Source: Staphylococcus sp. Marseille-Q5304 (GTDB taxonomy: Bacteria; Bacillota; Bacilli; Staphylococcales; Staphylococcaceae). Taken from it: DNA of 64,000 nucleotides. Where the stretch lies: assembly GCF_943737015.1 (NCBI RefSeq), contig NZ_CALSFP010000001.1, positions 1,054,001 to 1,118,000 on the forward strand, given 5' to 3'. This document shows positions 17,712 through 27,587 of the stretch, piece by piece. The position numbers and the translations under genes were made by a program. Each line of letters begins with the position of its first letter. The first letter of the stretch is position 1. Below the pieces are notes generated by a model, which searched no databases, had not been told where the DNA came from, and worked only from the letters and a program-made list of their open reading frames with translations.

Positions 17712-17805
17712 TTTTTAGATATCATTTAATATACTGCTGAATTTATTATATAATGGGCGTTATATAAGTATTAAATCGTTTTCATAAATTAGTTTAGGGA
17801 GGTAA

Positions 17806-18285
<480 letters not shown>

Positions 18286-18304
18286 CGTTAACAGGAGGAT
18301 AATT

Positions 18305-19144
18305 ATGCCGATTAAAAAAATAGTAACTGACTCGACATCTGACTTATCAAAGGAATACTTAACTTCAAAAAATATACATGTCATTCCATTAAATTTAACA
18401 ATAGATGGTCAATCATATGTAGACCAAGTAGATATTTCATCAGAAAGTTATATAGAAAAATTAGAAGCAGGCGCTGATGTTAAGACCAGCCAACCATCTA
18501 TTGGTAAGTTTATTGAACTATATGATGAACTTGGTGCCGATGGTTCTGAAATTATTAGTATTCATCTAACGTCTGGTCTCAGTGGTACGTATCAAACAGC
18601 TTTGCAAGCGAGTCATATGACGGATAGTAATGTAACGGTTATTGATTCAAAGTCCATTTCTTATGGACTCGGTTATCAAATTCAACACATCGTGGAGTGG
18701 AATGAGGCCGGAGAATCAACAGCAACGATATTAGAAAAAATCAAACAATTACAACAAAATATTAAGCTATTTGTCGTTATTGGCCAACTGAGTCAACTTA
18801 TTAAAGGTGGCAGAATAAGTAAAACAAAGGGTCTCATTGGAAATATGATGAAAATAAAACCAATAGGGACATTAGTAGATGGAAAAATTGAACTCATCCA
18901 TAACTCAAGAACCCAAAATGCGAGTGTTCAATATTTAAAAAAAGAAGTTAATGCTTTTGTAGAAAATAGCAGCATTAAATCAATTGGTATCGCGCATGCA
19001 AATATTCTAGAATTTGTCGATAAAATTAAAAATCAATTTTCTACTGAATTTAACGTTACTCACTTTGATACTAATATTACTTCACCTGTTATATCTACAC
19101 ATACTGGTCAAGGTGCCATTGGACTTGTTATACTAAAGCACTAA
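18305..19144 (+). CDS. DegV family fatty-acid-binding protein
   Basis: A 279-residue DegV-family protein. Such proteins bind fatty acids and, as FakB subunits, present them to fatty acid kinase FakA. The N-terminal [15 protein letters not shown], the [12 protein letters not shown] segment, [17 protein letters not shown] and the C-terminal [11 protein letters not shown] match the family's ligand-binding and backbone motifs. AGGAGG lies before the ATG. It is 19 bp from dfrA. Whether it is a FakB partner or another DegV paralogue cannot be decided here. Confidence 0.88.
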   Translation: MPIKKIVTDSTSDLSKEYLTSKNIHVIPLNLTIDGQSYVDQVDISSESYIEKLEAGADVKTSQPSIGKFIELYDELGADGSEIISIHLTSGLSGTYQTALQASHMTDSNVTVIDSKSISYGLGYQIQHIVEWNEAGESTATILEKIKQLQQNIKLFVVIGQLSQLIKGGRISKTKGLIGNMMKIKPIGTLVDGKIELIHNSRTQNASVQYLKKEVNAFVENSSIKSIGIAHANILEFVDKIKNQFSTEFNVTHFDTNITSPVISTHTGQGAIGLVILKH

Positions 19145-19259
19145 ACATTAATAGGTAGAGTTACAAACTCAATTAAAAATTAGACATAAGTCAATTTAAT
19201 AGAAGAATTGATATAATAATGATACATTTATTATAAAAATAAGTATAAGGAGGTTGGTT

Positions 19260-19787
19260 ATGGCTTACGCGACTTTAGCTGGTGGATGTTTTTGGTGTTT
19301 AGTTAAGCCGTTCACATCTTTCCCTGGCATTAAACAAGTTGTATCAGGTTATAGCGGTGGTCATACAGAGAACCCAACTTATGAAAGTGTTAGTACAAAT
19401 CAAACCGGACATGTAGAAGCTGTGCAAATCGAATATGATACTGAAACAACTTCGTTTGAAAATATATTAGATGTATATTTCAAAACATTTGATCCTACAG
19501 ATAATGAAGGGCAATTCTTTGATCGCGGTGCACATTATCAACCAGCTATTTTTTATCATGATGAGCATCAAAAAAAAGCTGCTGAAGCTAAGATACAACA
19601 ACTTAATGAACAAAATATTTTCGAAAATCCAGTTATCACACCCATCAAACCATATAAAAATTTCTATCCTGCAGAAGAAGCACATCAAGATTTTTATAAA
19701 AAGAATCCAATGCATTACGAGCAATATCAACGTGGTTCAGGTAGAAAAGCTTTTATAGAAAAACATTGGGGGAAACAAAATGATTAA
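19260..19787 (+). CDS. msrA: Peptide methionine-S-sulfoxide reductase MsrA
   Basis: Reduces the S-epimer of methionine sulfoxide in proteins. The 175-residue protein starts [13 protein letters not shown] with the catalytic Cys10 and Cys13, followed by [16 protein letters not shown] and the conserved [29 protein letters not shown] lies 7 bases before ATG 19260; the earlier in-frame TTG is too close to it. It overlaps msrB by 8 bases. The msrA-msrB-crr order is the staphylococcal one. Confidence 0.95.
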   Translation: MAYATLAGGCFWCLVKPFTSFPGIKQVVSGYSGGHTENPTYESVSTNQTGHVEAVQIEYDTETTSFENILDVYFKTFDPTDNEGQFFDRGAHYQPAIFYHDEHQKKAAEAKIQQLNEQNIFENPVITPIKPYKNFYPAEEAHQDFYKKNPMHYEQYQRGSGRKAFIEKHWGKQND

Positions 19788-20208
19788 AAAAGATAAAAAT
19801 GATTTAACTGACATGGAATATCTCGTAACTCAAGAAAATGGAACTGAACCTCCATTTCAAAACGAATATTGGAATCATTTTGAAAAAGGTATTTATGTTG
19901 ATAAAATATCTGGCAAACCATTATTTACTTCAGAAGAGAAATTTGAATCTGATTGTGGTTGGCCTAGTTTTTCCAAAGCATTAGATGACGATGAAGTCAT
20001 TGAATTAGTAGATAAGACGCACGGAATGATTCGAACTGAAGTCCGTTCTGAGAATGCCAATAGCCATTTAGGTCACGTATTTAATGATGGCCCTAAAGAA
20101 TCTGGCGGTTTACGCTATTGCATTAATTCAGCTGCGGTTCAATTCATTCCATATGACAAATTAAAAGACTTAGGCTACGAAGATTTAATATCACATTTTG
20201 AGAAATAA
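19780..20208 (+). CDS. msrB: Peptide methionine-R-sulfoxide reductase MsrB
   Basis: Reduces the R-epimer of methionine sulfoxide and complements MsrA. The 142-residue protein has [46 protein letters not shown] and the catalytic Cys in [13 protein letters not shown]. No CxxC pairs for structural zinc are present, so it is the zinc-free form. Its start overlaps the end of msrA by 8 bases and uses GGGG upstream inside msrA. crr follows after 17 bp. Confidence 0.95.
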   Translation: MIKKDKNDLTDMEYLVTQENGTEPPFQNEYWNHFEKGIYVDKISGKPLFTSEEKFESDCGWPSFSKALDDDEVIELVDKTHGMIRTEVRSENANSHLGHVFNDGPKESGGLRYCINSAAVQFIPYDKLKDLGYEDLISHFEK

Positions 20209-20225
20209 TAAGGAGCGAATGACTT

Positions 20226-20726
20226 ATGTTTAAAAAATTATTTGGTAAAGGTAAAGAAGTGAAAAAAGAAAGTGAAATTTATGCACCAATGACTGGTGAA
20301 TACGTTAAGATTGAGGATATTCCAGATCCAGTATTCGCTCAAAAAATGATGGGCGAAGGTTTTGGTATTAAACCTACTGAAGGTGAAGTTGTATCACCAA
20401 TCGAAGGTAAAGTTGATAACGTGTTCCCAACAAAACACGCAATCGGTTTAAAAGCTGATAACGATCTTGAAATTCTTGTTCATATCGGTTTAGATACAGT
20501 TCAATTGGACGGTAAAGGCTTTGAAATCTTAGTAGAAAGTGGCGATACAGTTAAATTAGGTGACCCACTTGTAAAATTTGATTTAGATTATATCAACGAA
20601 CATGCAAAATCAGTTATTTCACCAGTAATTATTACAAACTCAGATAGTTTAACTGATATTAGTAGTGCAGAAGTTTCATCATTAGTAAAAGGTGAAACGA
20701 AAGTTATTGATGTGACAATTAAATAA
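20226..20726 (+). CDS. crr: PTS glucose-type EIIA component
   Basis: A 166-residue cytoplasmic EIIA(Glc)-type phosphocarrier that passes phosphate from HPr to sugar permease domains. The phosphorylated histidine lies in [19 protein letters not shown], and the partner histidine region in [12 protein letters not shown]. Stretches [17 protein letters not shown] and [13 protein letters not shown] are typical. AAGGAG precedes the ATG. Its stop overlaps the start of the yozE-like gene by one base (TAATG). Confidence 0.93.
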   Translation: MFKKLFGKGKEVKKESEIYAPMTGEYVKIEDIPDPVFAQKMMGEGFGIKPTEGEVVSPIEGKVDNVFPTKHAIGLKADNDLEILVHIGLDTVQLDGKGFEILVESGDTVKLGDPLVKFDLDYINEHAKSVISPVIITNSDSLTDISSAEVSSLVKGETKVIDVTIK

Positions 20727-20947
20727 TGAAAGATTATTCTTTTTATCAATTTGCACTAGCTGTACGGGGAAGAAAAGATATAAAAGGCGAATTTGCAGAG
20801 CAAGTTTTCAATGATCTTTCTTTCCCTAAGCATGAAAAGGATTTTAATGCTTTGTCAGATTATATTGAAACACAAAGCGATATTACAATTTCAATGTCAG
20901 TGTTCGATGATTTATACGAAGAATACTTAGAATGGTTAAAATTCTAA
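20726..20947 (+). CDS. YozE family protein
   Basis: A 73-residue acidic protein matching the YozE/YokU-like family of small helical Firmicute proteins: [14 protein letters not shown] at the start, [21 protein letters not shown] in the middle and [10 protein letters not shown] at the end. It has no known enzymatic motif. It is translationally coupled to crr by a TAATG overlap and is followed by a terminator, so it is the last gene of the msrA-msrB-crr operon. Confidence 0.82.
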   Translation: MKDYSFYQFALAVRGRKDIKGEFAEQVFNDLSFPKHEKDFNALSDYIETQSDITISMSVFDDLYEEYLEWLKF

Positions 20948-21007
20948 TACATGTTTTATTTGTGCAAAACTTATGAATTATATTAAAATAAAATGTATCA
21001 GTATAGA

Positions 21008-21052
21008 TAGCTAGGGTTAATCCAAAACGATTCAATCCTAGCTTCTTTTATT
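21008..21052 (+). terminator. Terminator after the msrAB-crr-yozE operon
   Basis: Imperfect stem AGCTAGGGTT / AATCCTAGCT with a loop of about 14 bases, followed by TCTTTTATTTTT. Confidence 0.8.
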
Positions 21053-21122
21053 TTTACTGTTTAACCACAAACCAATTTATTTTCAGTGGATACATTATAC
21101 ATATGTTTTAGGAAGTGATTAA

Positions 21123-22586
21123 ATGTCAGAGGATAATAACCTCAATAATCAACAGAAAGAACATCAAAGCCAACCGTCTCATAAAAAAATTCATTTTAAA
21201 CGTCGTAATTTTATATTATTACTTCTATTAACAATTTTAATCACCGTTATATTAACTGCCTTTCTAACCATGGCAGTATTAAATTGGAAAAGCGGATTAA
21301 ATAAAGACCAAAGAGCTGAAATGAAGAAAATTGAGAATGTCTACAAAACTTTAAACGATGATTATTATAAAAAAACAAGTTCTGAAAAATTATCTAATGC
21401 CGCGATTAATGGAATGGTTAAAGAACTCGGTGATCCATATTCAGACTATATGACGAAGAATGAAACTAAATCATTTAATGAAGATGTTTCAGGAGATTTT
21501 GTAGGAATTGGTGCAGAAATGCAACAAAAACATAATAAAATAGAAATTACGAGTCCTATGAAACATTCTCCAGCAGAAAAAGCAGGCCTTCAACCGAAAG
21601 ATGTCGTTAAAAAAGTCAATGGCAAATCAATTAAAGGACAACCACTTGAAGCCATTGTTAAAAAAGTTCGTGGTAAAAAAGGAACTAAAGTAACTTTAAC
21701 AGTAGAACGCGCACATCATGAACATGAGGTTACGATGAAACGTGATACGATTCATGTGAAAAGTGTCGAATACGAAAAACATAAAAACGTCGGAGTCTTT
21801 ACAATTAATAAATTCCAAAACAGTACAGCTGGAGAACTGAAATCAGGTATTTTAAAAGCACATAAAAAAGGTGTACGAAAAATTGTCATTGATTTAAGAA
21901 ATAATCCAGGTGGATTATTAGATGAAGCAGTTAAAATGGCAAATATATTCATTGATAAAGGTAAAACAGTCGTTCAACTTCAAAAAGGTGATCATAAAGA
22001 ACAGATTAAAACTTCAAATGACGCTTTGAAAGAAGCAAAAGATATGGACGTTGCTATATTAGTAAATAAAGGTTCAGCAAGTGCTTCAGAAGTATTTACC
22101 GGAGCGATGAAAGATTATAATAAAGCAGATGTTTATGGATCTAAAACTTTTGGTAAAGGAATCGTACAAACAACTAAAGAATTTGGCGACAAAGCATTAT
22201 TAAAATATACGAATATGAAATGGTTAACACCTAAATCACATTATATTCATGGTAAAGGAATAAAACCTGATGTAAAAATAAGTGAACCTGCTTATCAATC
22301 TTTAACTGTTATTCCAAATGATAAAACTTATCAGTTGGATGACAACAATAAAAATGTTAAAACTATGAAAGTAGGTTTATCAGCTTTAGGTTTTAAAGTA
22401 GATGATCAATCAAATGAATTTAATCATTCATTAAAAAATGCGATCACCTCTTTCCAAAAAGAAAATAACCTACAAGAAACAGGTACTTTTAACAAGAAAA
22501 CAAATGAAAAGTTCACTGAACAACTTGTCAAAAAAGCGAATAAAAATGACACTGTACTCAACAAATTGCTTAAAAAAATACAGTAA
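21123..22586 (+). CDS. ctpA: C-terminal processing protease CtpA (S41 family)
   Basis: A 487-residue membrane-anchored serine protease acting at the outer face of the membrane. A basic cytoplasmic N-terminus precedes one membrane segment (about residues 29-53). A PDZ domain follows (about 120-205, including GIGAEMQQK and SPAEKAGLQPKDVV), then the S41 core with DLRNNPGGLLDEAV, the nucleophile in NKGSASASEVFTGA and the base lysine in KTFGKGIVQT. A C-terminal peptidoglycan-binding-like domain (about 405-487) resembles PG_binding_1. AGGAAGTGA precedes the ATG. It matches the S. aureus CtpA linked to stress tolerance and virulence. Confidence 0.93.
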   Translation: MSEDNNLNNQQKEHQSQPSHKKIHFKRRNFILLLLLTILITVILTAFLTMAVLNWKSGLNKDQRAEMKKIENVYKTLNDDYYKKTSSEKLSNAAINGMVKELGDPYSDYMTKNETKSFNEDVSGDFVGIGAEMQQKHNKIEITSPMKHSPAEKAGLQPKDVVKKVNGKSIKGQPLEAIVKKVRGKKGTKVTLTVERAHHEHEVTMKRDTIHVKSVEYEKHKNVGVFTINKFQNSTAGELKSGILKAHKKGVRKIVIDLRNNPGGLLDEAVKMANIFIDKGKTVVQLQKGDHKEQIKTSNDALKEAKDMDVAILVNKGSASASEVFTGAMKDYNKADVYGSKTFGKGIVQTTKEFGDKALLKYTNMKWLTPKSHYIHGKGIKPDVKISEPAYQSLTVIPNDKTYQLDDNNKNVKTMKVGLSALGFKVDDQSNEFNHSLKNAITSFQKENNLQETGTFNKKTNEKFTEQLVKKANKNDTVLNKLLKKIQ

Positions 22587-22606
22587 AGGTCAAGAGGTGT
22601 ATAATA

Positions 22607-23116
22607 ATGATTAGAAATGGTGAAATTAAAGATATCCCTAAAATTATTCAGATCGTTGATGAAGCTAAGAGATTAATGAGAGAAGATGACAACACACAAT
22701 GGGATGAATATTATCCTGTTGAAGAACATTTTGAAGAAGATATTAAAACCAATACACTCTTTGTCCTAGAAGAGCAATCAGAAGTTATAGCATTTATTGT
22801 TGTCGACCAACAACAATCAGAATGGTATGATTATTTTGAATGGCCAATAGATAGAGAAGGCGCATATGTTATTCATCGATTAGCTGCACTTCCTGGTTAT
22901 AAAGGAGCTGCAACACAATTATTCGATTTTGCTGTTAATATGGCACTTGAACATGATATTCATGTCATGTTAACTGATACATTTTCATTAAATAAACGCG
23001 CTCAAGGTCTATTTACTAAATTTGGCTTTACTAAAGCAGGTGAAGCTGAAGTTAATTACCATCCTTTTGATAAAGGTAAACCATTCTATGCATATTACAA
23101 AACAATTAAGGAGTAG
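22607..23116 (+). CDS. GNAT family N-acetyltransferase
   Basis: A 169-residue GNAT protein. The acetyl-CoA-binding region is VIHRLAALPGYKGAATQLFDFAVNMAL (about residues 90-116), followed by the C-terminal strand LFTKFGFTKAGEAEV. The substrate is unknown. AGAGGTG precedes the ATG. It is 20 bp after ctpA and 9 bp before murG, so it probably shares their transcript. The tight link to murG is conserved in staphylococci as far as I recall. Confidence 0.85.
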   Translation: MIRNGEIKDIPKIIQIVDEAKRLMREDDNTQWDEYYPVEEHFEEDIKTNTLFVLEEQSEVIAFIVVDQQQSEWYDYFEWPIDREGAYVIHRLAALPGYKGAATQLFDFAVNMALEHDIHVMLTDTFSLNKRAQGLFTKFGFTKAGEAEVNYHPFDKGKPFYAYYKTIKE

Positions 23117-23125
23117 TGGGAATTG

Positions 23126-24199
23126 ATGACGAAAATTGCATTTACTGGTGGAGGCACAGTCGGTCATGTCTCTGTTAATTTAAGTTTAATTCCAACCGCC
23201 TTGGAACAAGGTGATGAAACATTTTATATAGGATCTAAAAATGGTATTGAACGTGAGATGGTTGAATCACAATTACCTAATGTTAAATACCATGCGATTT
23301 CAAGCGGGAAATTGAGACGCTACCTTTCATTCGAAAATGTGAAAGATGTCTTCAAAGTACTAAAAGGCATACTAGATGCACGTAAAGTACTGAAGAAAGA
23401 AAAACCAGATATCTTATTTTCAAAGGGTGGATTTGTCTCTGTACCTGTAGTAATAGCTGCTAGATCTTTAAAAATTCCTACAATTGTACATGAATCTGAT
23501 TTAACACCTGGTTTAGCGAATAAGATTGCACTTAAATTTGCTAAAAAGATTTACACAACTTTCGAAGATACTAAGCAATACTTACCTGAAGGCAAAGCAG
23601 ACTTTGTCGGAGCAACAATTCGTGAAGATTTAAAATCAGGTAACAAAGATCGTGGCTACCAACTGACATCTTTCAAAGCGAATAGAAAGGTATTGTTAGT
23701 TATGGGTGGTAGTTTAGGAAGTAAAAAGTTAAATAGCATTATTAGAGAAAATTTGAAATCATTACAAAAAACGTATCAAATTATTCATTTAACTGGTAAA
23801 GGTTTGTTAGATACAAGTTATAATGAAACAGAAGGTTACGTTCAATACGAATTTGTAAAAGATGATTTAACTGATTTACTCGCAATTACTGATACCGTAA
23901 TTAGCCGCGCTGGTTCAAATGCAATATATGAATTTTTAACTCTTAAAATACCAATGTTATTAATCCCATTAGGTCTTGATCAATCAAGAGGAGATCAAAT
24001 CGATAATGCTAAAAACTTTGAATCAAAAGGATTTGGCCGAACAATTCCTGAAGATACACTAACTAAAGATCAATTAATTGATCAGTTGTATGATATTGAA
24101 AAAAATCGTCAAGATATCATTAATCAAATGAAAACGTATAAAGAAAGCTATACCCGTCAAGAACTATATAATAAAATAATTCAAGACGGTCGAAGTTAA
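23126..24199 (+). CDS. murG: UDP-GlcNAc:undecaprenyl-PP-MurNAc-pentapeptide GlcNAc transferase MurG
   Basis: Adds GlcNAc to lipid I to make lipid II on the inner membrane face. The 357-residue GT-B enzyme shows the glycine-rich FTGGGTVGHVSVNLSLIP, the acceptor-side FSKGGFVSVPVVIAA, HESDLTPGLANK, the donor-side VMGGSLGSKKLN and the UDP-GlcNAc-binding SRAGSNAIYEFLTLKIP. An in-frame TTG lies one codon upstream of the ATG; homologues begin MTKIAFTGGGTVGH, so ATG 23126 is chosen. It provides substrate for PBP2, encoded earlier in the window. Confidence 0.96.
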   Translation: MTKIAFTGGGTVGHVSVNLSLIPTALEQGDETFYIGSKNGIEREMVESQLPNVKYHAISSGKLRRYLSFENVKDVFKVLKGILDARKVLKKEKPDILFSKGGFVSVPVVIAARSLKIPTIVHESDLTPGLANKIALKFAKKIYTTFEDTKQYLPEGKADFVGATIREDLKSGNKDRGYQLTSFKANRKVLLVMGGSLGSKKLNSIIRENLKSLQKTYQIIHLTGKGLLDTSYNETEGYVQYEFVKDDLTDLLAITDTVISRAGSNAIYEFLTLKIPMLLIPLGLDQSRGDQIDNAKNFESKGFGRTIPEDTLTKDQLIDQLYDIEKNRQDIINQMKTYKESYTRQELYNKIIQDGRS

Positions 24200-24213
24200 T
24201 TGGAGGTTGTGCA

Positions 24214-24828
24214 ATGAGTCGTTGGAAAAGAATTTCATTACTAATCATATTCACTTTAATATTTGGCCTCATTGCATTTTTCCATGAATCAAGATTAGGA
24301 AAATGGATAGATAATGAAGTATATGATTTCATTTATTCTACGGAAAGTTTCATTACTACAACCTTCTTTCTTGGTGTCACAAAGATAGGTGAAGTTTGGG
24401 CAATGATTTGCTTATCATTAATGCTTGTCGCTTATCTTATGTTAAAGAGATTGCATATTGAAACATTATTTTTTGCAATCGCTATGATTTTATCTAGTAC
24501 TTTAAATCCATTATTAAAAAATATCTTTGATAGAGAAAGACCTACGTTATTACGTTTAATAGATATAAGTGGATTTAGTTTCCCTAGTGGCCATGCTATG
24601 GGTTCTACAGCCTATTTTGGCAGTATTATGTTTATAGCGAATCGATTAATGAAAGGGAAGTCAAAAGGCTTTATGATTGGCCTTTGTGCGCTCTTTATTT
24701 TAATGATATCAACATCAAGAGTATATCTAGGTGTACACTATCCAACTGATATTATTGCAGGAATTATCGGTGGCGCATTTTGTGTTGTATTATCAACATT
24801 AATACTCAATCAAAAATTACAACAATAA
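24214..24828 (+). CDS. pgpB: PAP2-family membrane phosphatase (PgpB-like)
   Basis: A 204-residue integral membrane phosphatase with about five or six membrane segments. The three PAP2 catalytic motifs are present: KNIFDRERP (KxxxxxxRP), FPSGHAMGS (PSGH) and SRVYLGVHYPTD (SRxxxxxHxxxD). Substrates in the family include phosphatidylglycerol-phosphate and undecaprenyl pyrophosphate; which one is used here is not visible. GGAGG lies before the ATG. It sits between murG and arlR, the gene order reported for pgpB in S. aureus. Confidence 0.9.
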   Translation: MSRWKRISLLIIFTLIFGLIAFFHESRLGKWIDNEVYDFIYSTESFITTTFFLGVTKIGEVWAMICLSLMLVAYLMLKRLHIETLFFAIAMILSSTLNPLLKNIFDRERPTLLRLIDISGFSFPSGHAMGSTAYFGSIMFIANRLMKGKSKGFMIGLCALFILMISTSRVYLGVHYPTDIIAGIIGGAFCVVLSTLILNQKLQQ

Positions 24829-24835
24829 ATATAGA

Positions 24836-24873
24836 AAAAACGAGCAGATTATTAAGGAATCTGCTCGTTTTAT
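24836..24873 (+). terminator. Terminator after pgpB
   Basis: Perfect stem AACGAGCAGATT / AATCTGCTCGTT, then TTATATT; on the minus strand it ends in a T-run too, so it may act in both directions. Confidence 0.9.
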
Positions 24874-25099
24874 ATTAGATTGAATTTACACCTAATTAAA
24901 AGCTAGGAAATTATTTTTGCGTTAGACGGTTTGATAACCATACCTTACATAACAAGTATAGAATTTAATTCTAATCATTATGCATAAGGACTTATCTTCC
25001 TATCATGCTTAAAATTTTGGTATCCGCAAACAAAATAATTAAGCAACAAATCATGTAAGTATCCGCATTTAATAATTTCCATAACTTACGTATCTAAGG

Positions 25100-25196
25100 G
25101 CATATAAAAAAGGGGATATTTCTGAAAACGATTCTTCCAAATAAAAGAAATTAAATGTGGGGGGAATATCTCTTAAAGGAATGATAATCATTTTCA
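25100..25196 (-). ncRNA. isrR: Putative Fur-regulated small RNA, IsrR-like
   Basis: In S. aureus the iron-sparing sRNA IsrR is encoded between pgpB and arlR, is repressed by Fur through two Fur boxes and uses C-rich stretches to block target ribosome-binding sites. Here the same gap holds a minus-strand promoter flanked by two Fur-box-like sequences. The transcript would begin near 25196 and carries a CCCCCC run (25164-25159) and a UCCCCUUUUUU segment (25116-25106). No ORF is present. The 3' end is uncertain: the T-run at about 25106 lacks a strong stem, and the S. aureus RNA is longer, so transcription may run further towards 25020 or to the pgpB terminator. Confidence 0.75.
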
Positions 25197-25230
25197 ATTA
25201 CTATTATACATCGTTGAGAATGATTGTCAA
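25178..25230 (-). promoter_or_regulatory. Sigma-A promoter overlapped by two Fur boxes (isrR promoter)
   Basis: Minus strand: TTGACA (25230-25225), 16-base spacer, TATAAT (25208-25203). The first Fur-like box TTGACAATCATTCTCAA (25230-25214) covers the -35 and spacer. The second, TTGAAAATGATTATCATT (about 25197-25180), covers the start point and contains the palindrome AATGATTATCATT. Bound Fur would block both polymerase binding and escape. The rest of the gap 24874-25375 shows no ORF. Confidence 0.85.
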
Positions 25231-25375
25231 TTAAAAATTAAAATTTTCATTCTTATTTTTTCTTAACAAGTCTTTGTCTTCTTTAAATGTAAGATAATTG
25301 CTTGTTATTAATTTATCAATGAAATACTTTCTTGAAGTGATATTTTAATTTATTATAGTAAGTGAGGTGCATCCA

Positions 25376-26038
25376 ATGACAAAGATATTAATAGTAGAAG
25401 ATGAACAAAATCTTGCTCGATTTATAGAACTTGAACTTAAACATGAAAATTATGATGTCGACATTGAATACGATGGTAGACCGGGGCTAGACAAGGCTTT
25501 AAACCATGATTATGACTTAATATTACTAGATTTAATGCTACCGAATATTAATGGTTTAGAAATTTGTCGACAAATACGCCAAGATAAATCTACACCTATT
25601 ATAATTATTACCGCTAAAAGTGATACATATGATAAAGTGGCTGGTTTAGATTACGGAGCAGACGATTATATTGTTAAACCATTTGATATTGAAGAATTAC
25701 TAGCTCGAATCCGTGCAATGCTACGTAGACAACCTCAAAAAGATGTCATTGATATCAGAGGCCTACAAATTGATAAAGAAGCATTCAAAGTAACTGTCGA
25801 TGGCGTCCAACTTGACTTAACGAAAACGGAATACGACTTATTATATTTACTTGCTGAAAATAAAAATCACGTCATGCAAAGAGAGCAAATCATTACTGAT
25901 GTATGGGGCTTTGACAGTGAAGTCGAAACAAATGTTGTTGATGTCTATATACGATATTTGAGAAATAAACTTAAACCATTTGGCAAAGATAAATATATAG
26001 AAACAGTCCGTGGTGTAGGTTATGTGATTAGACAATGA
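25376..26038 (+). CDS. arlR: Response regulator ArlR
   Basis: OmpR/PhoB-type response regulator controlling adhesion, autolysis, agglutination and virulence genes with ArlS. The 220-residue protein has a receiver domain with the acidic pair in VEDEQN, the phosphoacceptor Asp in [13 protein letters not shown] (about residue 52) and the conserved Lys in [18 protein letters not shown] winged-helix domain (about 125-220) ends [12 protein letters not shown]. The frame starts with GTG at 25367, but that lies in the GTGAGGTG ribosome-binding site; ATG 25376 gives the expected N-terminus. It overlaps arlS by four bases. Confidence 0.96.
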   Translation: MTKILIVEDEQNLARFIELELKHENYDVDIEYDGRPGLDKALNHDYDLILLDLMLPNINGLEICRQIRQDKSTPIIIITAKSDTYDKVAGLDYGADDYIVKPFDIEELLARIRAMLRRQPQKDVIDIRGLQIDKEAFKVTVDGVQLDLTKTEYDLLYLLAENKNHVMQREQIITDVWGFDSEVETNVVDVYIRYLRNKLKPFGKDKYIETVRGVGYVIRQ

Positions 26039-27390
26039 AACAGAGAAAATTAAGAACACAATGGATGTTAATTACAACGACAATCACTTTTTTAACAATT
26101 TTCTGTTTCAGTATTATCATTACTTTTTTTCTCAGTAGTTCGTTACGACATAGTGAATTTAACGAGGCTCAAAGAAGTTCAAATGAAGTTTATAAGTTAT
26201 TTCAAACGAAACAATTTAATGAAATTACACCGTTAGATTTCAATGCTTCTTTAGGTAATTATCAAAAGGTTTTATTATTTAATGATCACGGTAAAAAATT
26301 ATTTGAGACTTCCAATTTGGATTCTATAGATTACTCGCCACCATTTTCAAAGGATGAAGTCGATAGAGTCACAATAAAAACACATCATAATAAAGAATAT
26401 TTAGTAATTACAGAACCTATTAATGCTTCCAACTTCAAAGGTTATAGCATCATCGTGCATTCATTAGAAGAATACGAAGCACTTGTTAATTCGTTATATT
26501 TGGTAGCTTTAATATTTGGAATTATCGCTACTTTAATTACGACAATTATAAGTTATTATTTTTCTTCACAAATAACAAAACCTTTAGAACTCATGTCGAA
26601 TAAAATGCAACAAATCAGACGAGATGGTTTCCAGGAAAAGGTCGAACTTACTACAACTTATGAAGAAACTGATAATTTAATTATTACCTTTAATGCAATG
26701 ATGTCACAATTAGAAGAATCCTTTAATCAACAACGACAATTCGTTGAAGATGCATCACATGAATTACGTACACCATTACAAATCATTCAAGGGCATTTAA
26801 ACTTAATTCAACGTTGGGGTAAAAAAGACCCTGAAGTGCTTAAAGAGTCATTAGATATTTCTCTTGAAGAGATGTCGAGGATTACAAGATTAGTAGAAGA
26901 ATTATTGATGCTAACAAAGGAAAATAACAATCTTCAAATCAATGAGCAAGAAGATGTAAACATCAATCAAGAAATTGCTGCACGCATTAAATCACTGAAA
27001 CAATTACATCAAGATTACACGTTTGAATTTGAACCATCGGCTAAACCACTTAATTTAAAAATAGATCGATATCAATTCGAGCAAGTGTTAATTATTTTCA
27101 TAGATAACGCGATGAAATACGACCAACAAAATAAGCATATTCATATTCAAACAAACCTTAAGAATAAACAAATCTCCATTGAAATAACCGATCATGGTGT
27201 AGGAATTCCGAAAGAGGATATCGACTTTATCTTCGATCGCTTTTATCGTGTTGATAAATCACGTTCAAGAAAATTAGGTGGAAATGGTCTTGGTTTATCT
27301 ATTGCCAAAAAGATTATCGAATTAAATCATGGCACAATAAATGTGGACAGCGAAGTAGGAAAATATACAACATTTAAAATTACTTTTTAA
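26035..27390 (+). CDS. arlS: Sensor histidine kinase ArlS
   Basis: A 451-residue membrane kinase partnering ArlR. Two membrane segments (about residues 12-33 and 155-178) flank an extracellular sensor loop. A HAMP domain follows (about 178-230), then the dimerisation domain with the phosphorylated His in [16 protein letters not shown], and the ATPase domain with an N box (FIDNAMKYD), [24 protein letters not shown], and [14 protein letters not shown]. The start overlaps the arlR stop (ATGA), so the two are translated together. A terminator follows. Confidence 0.96.
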   Translation: MKQRKLRTQWMLITTTITFLTIFCFSIIITFFLSSSLRHSEFNEAQRSSNEVYKLFQTKQFNEITPLDFNASLGNYQKVLLFNDHGKKLFETSNLDSIDYSPPFSKDEVDRVTIKTHHNKEYLVITEPINASNFKGYSIIVHSLEEYEALVNSLYLVALIFGIIATLITTIISYYFSSQITKPLELMSNKMQQIRRDGFQEKVELTTTYEETDNLIITFNAMMSQLEESFNQQRQFVEDASHELRTPLQIIQGHLNLIQRWGKKDPEVLKESLDISLEEMSRITRLVEELLMLTKENNNLQINEQEDVNINQEIAARIKSLKQLHQDYTFEFEPSAKPLNLKIDRYQFEQVLIIFIDNAMKYDQQNKHIHIQTNLKNKQISIEITDHGVGIPKEDIDFIFDRFYRVDKSRSRKLGGNGLGLSIAKKIIELNHGTINVDSEVGKYTTFKITF

Positions 27391-27462
27391 CAGTGATTTT
27401 ACAACATATATAGTTGTTAATTTACGCTTTTTGTATGTTACACTATCATATGCAATGGAACA

Positions 27463-27496
27463 AAGCAGAACCACCATTAAAATGGTTCTGCTTTTT
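27463..27496 (+). terminator. Terminator after arlRS
   Basis: Stem AAGCAGAACCA / TGGTTCTGCTT with a 9-base loop and a T-run. Confidence 0.92.
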
Positions 27497-27551
27497 CATA
27501 ATCTAACGCTTTTCGTACTTTAATTTAAACAAGTTTAATGCTATTATTTAC

Positions 27552-27566
27552 TTGTAAGCGTTTCAA
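27552..27566 (+). promoter_or_regulatory. Catabolite-responsive-element-like site before odhA
   Basis: TTGTAAGCGTTTCAA lies 21 bp before odhA. It resembles a CcpA cre site (TGWAANCGNTNWCA) but is one base short in the right half, so the match is imperfect. CcpA control of the 2-oxoglutarate dehydrogenase genes would make biological sense; this remains inference. Confidence 0.4.
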
Positions 27567-27587
27567 CTATTTTGTGGAGGGTGTAAT

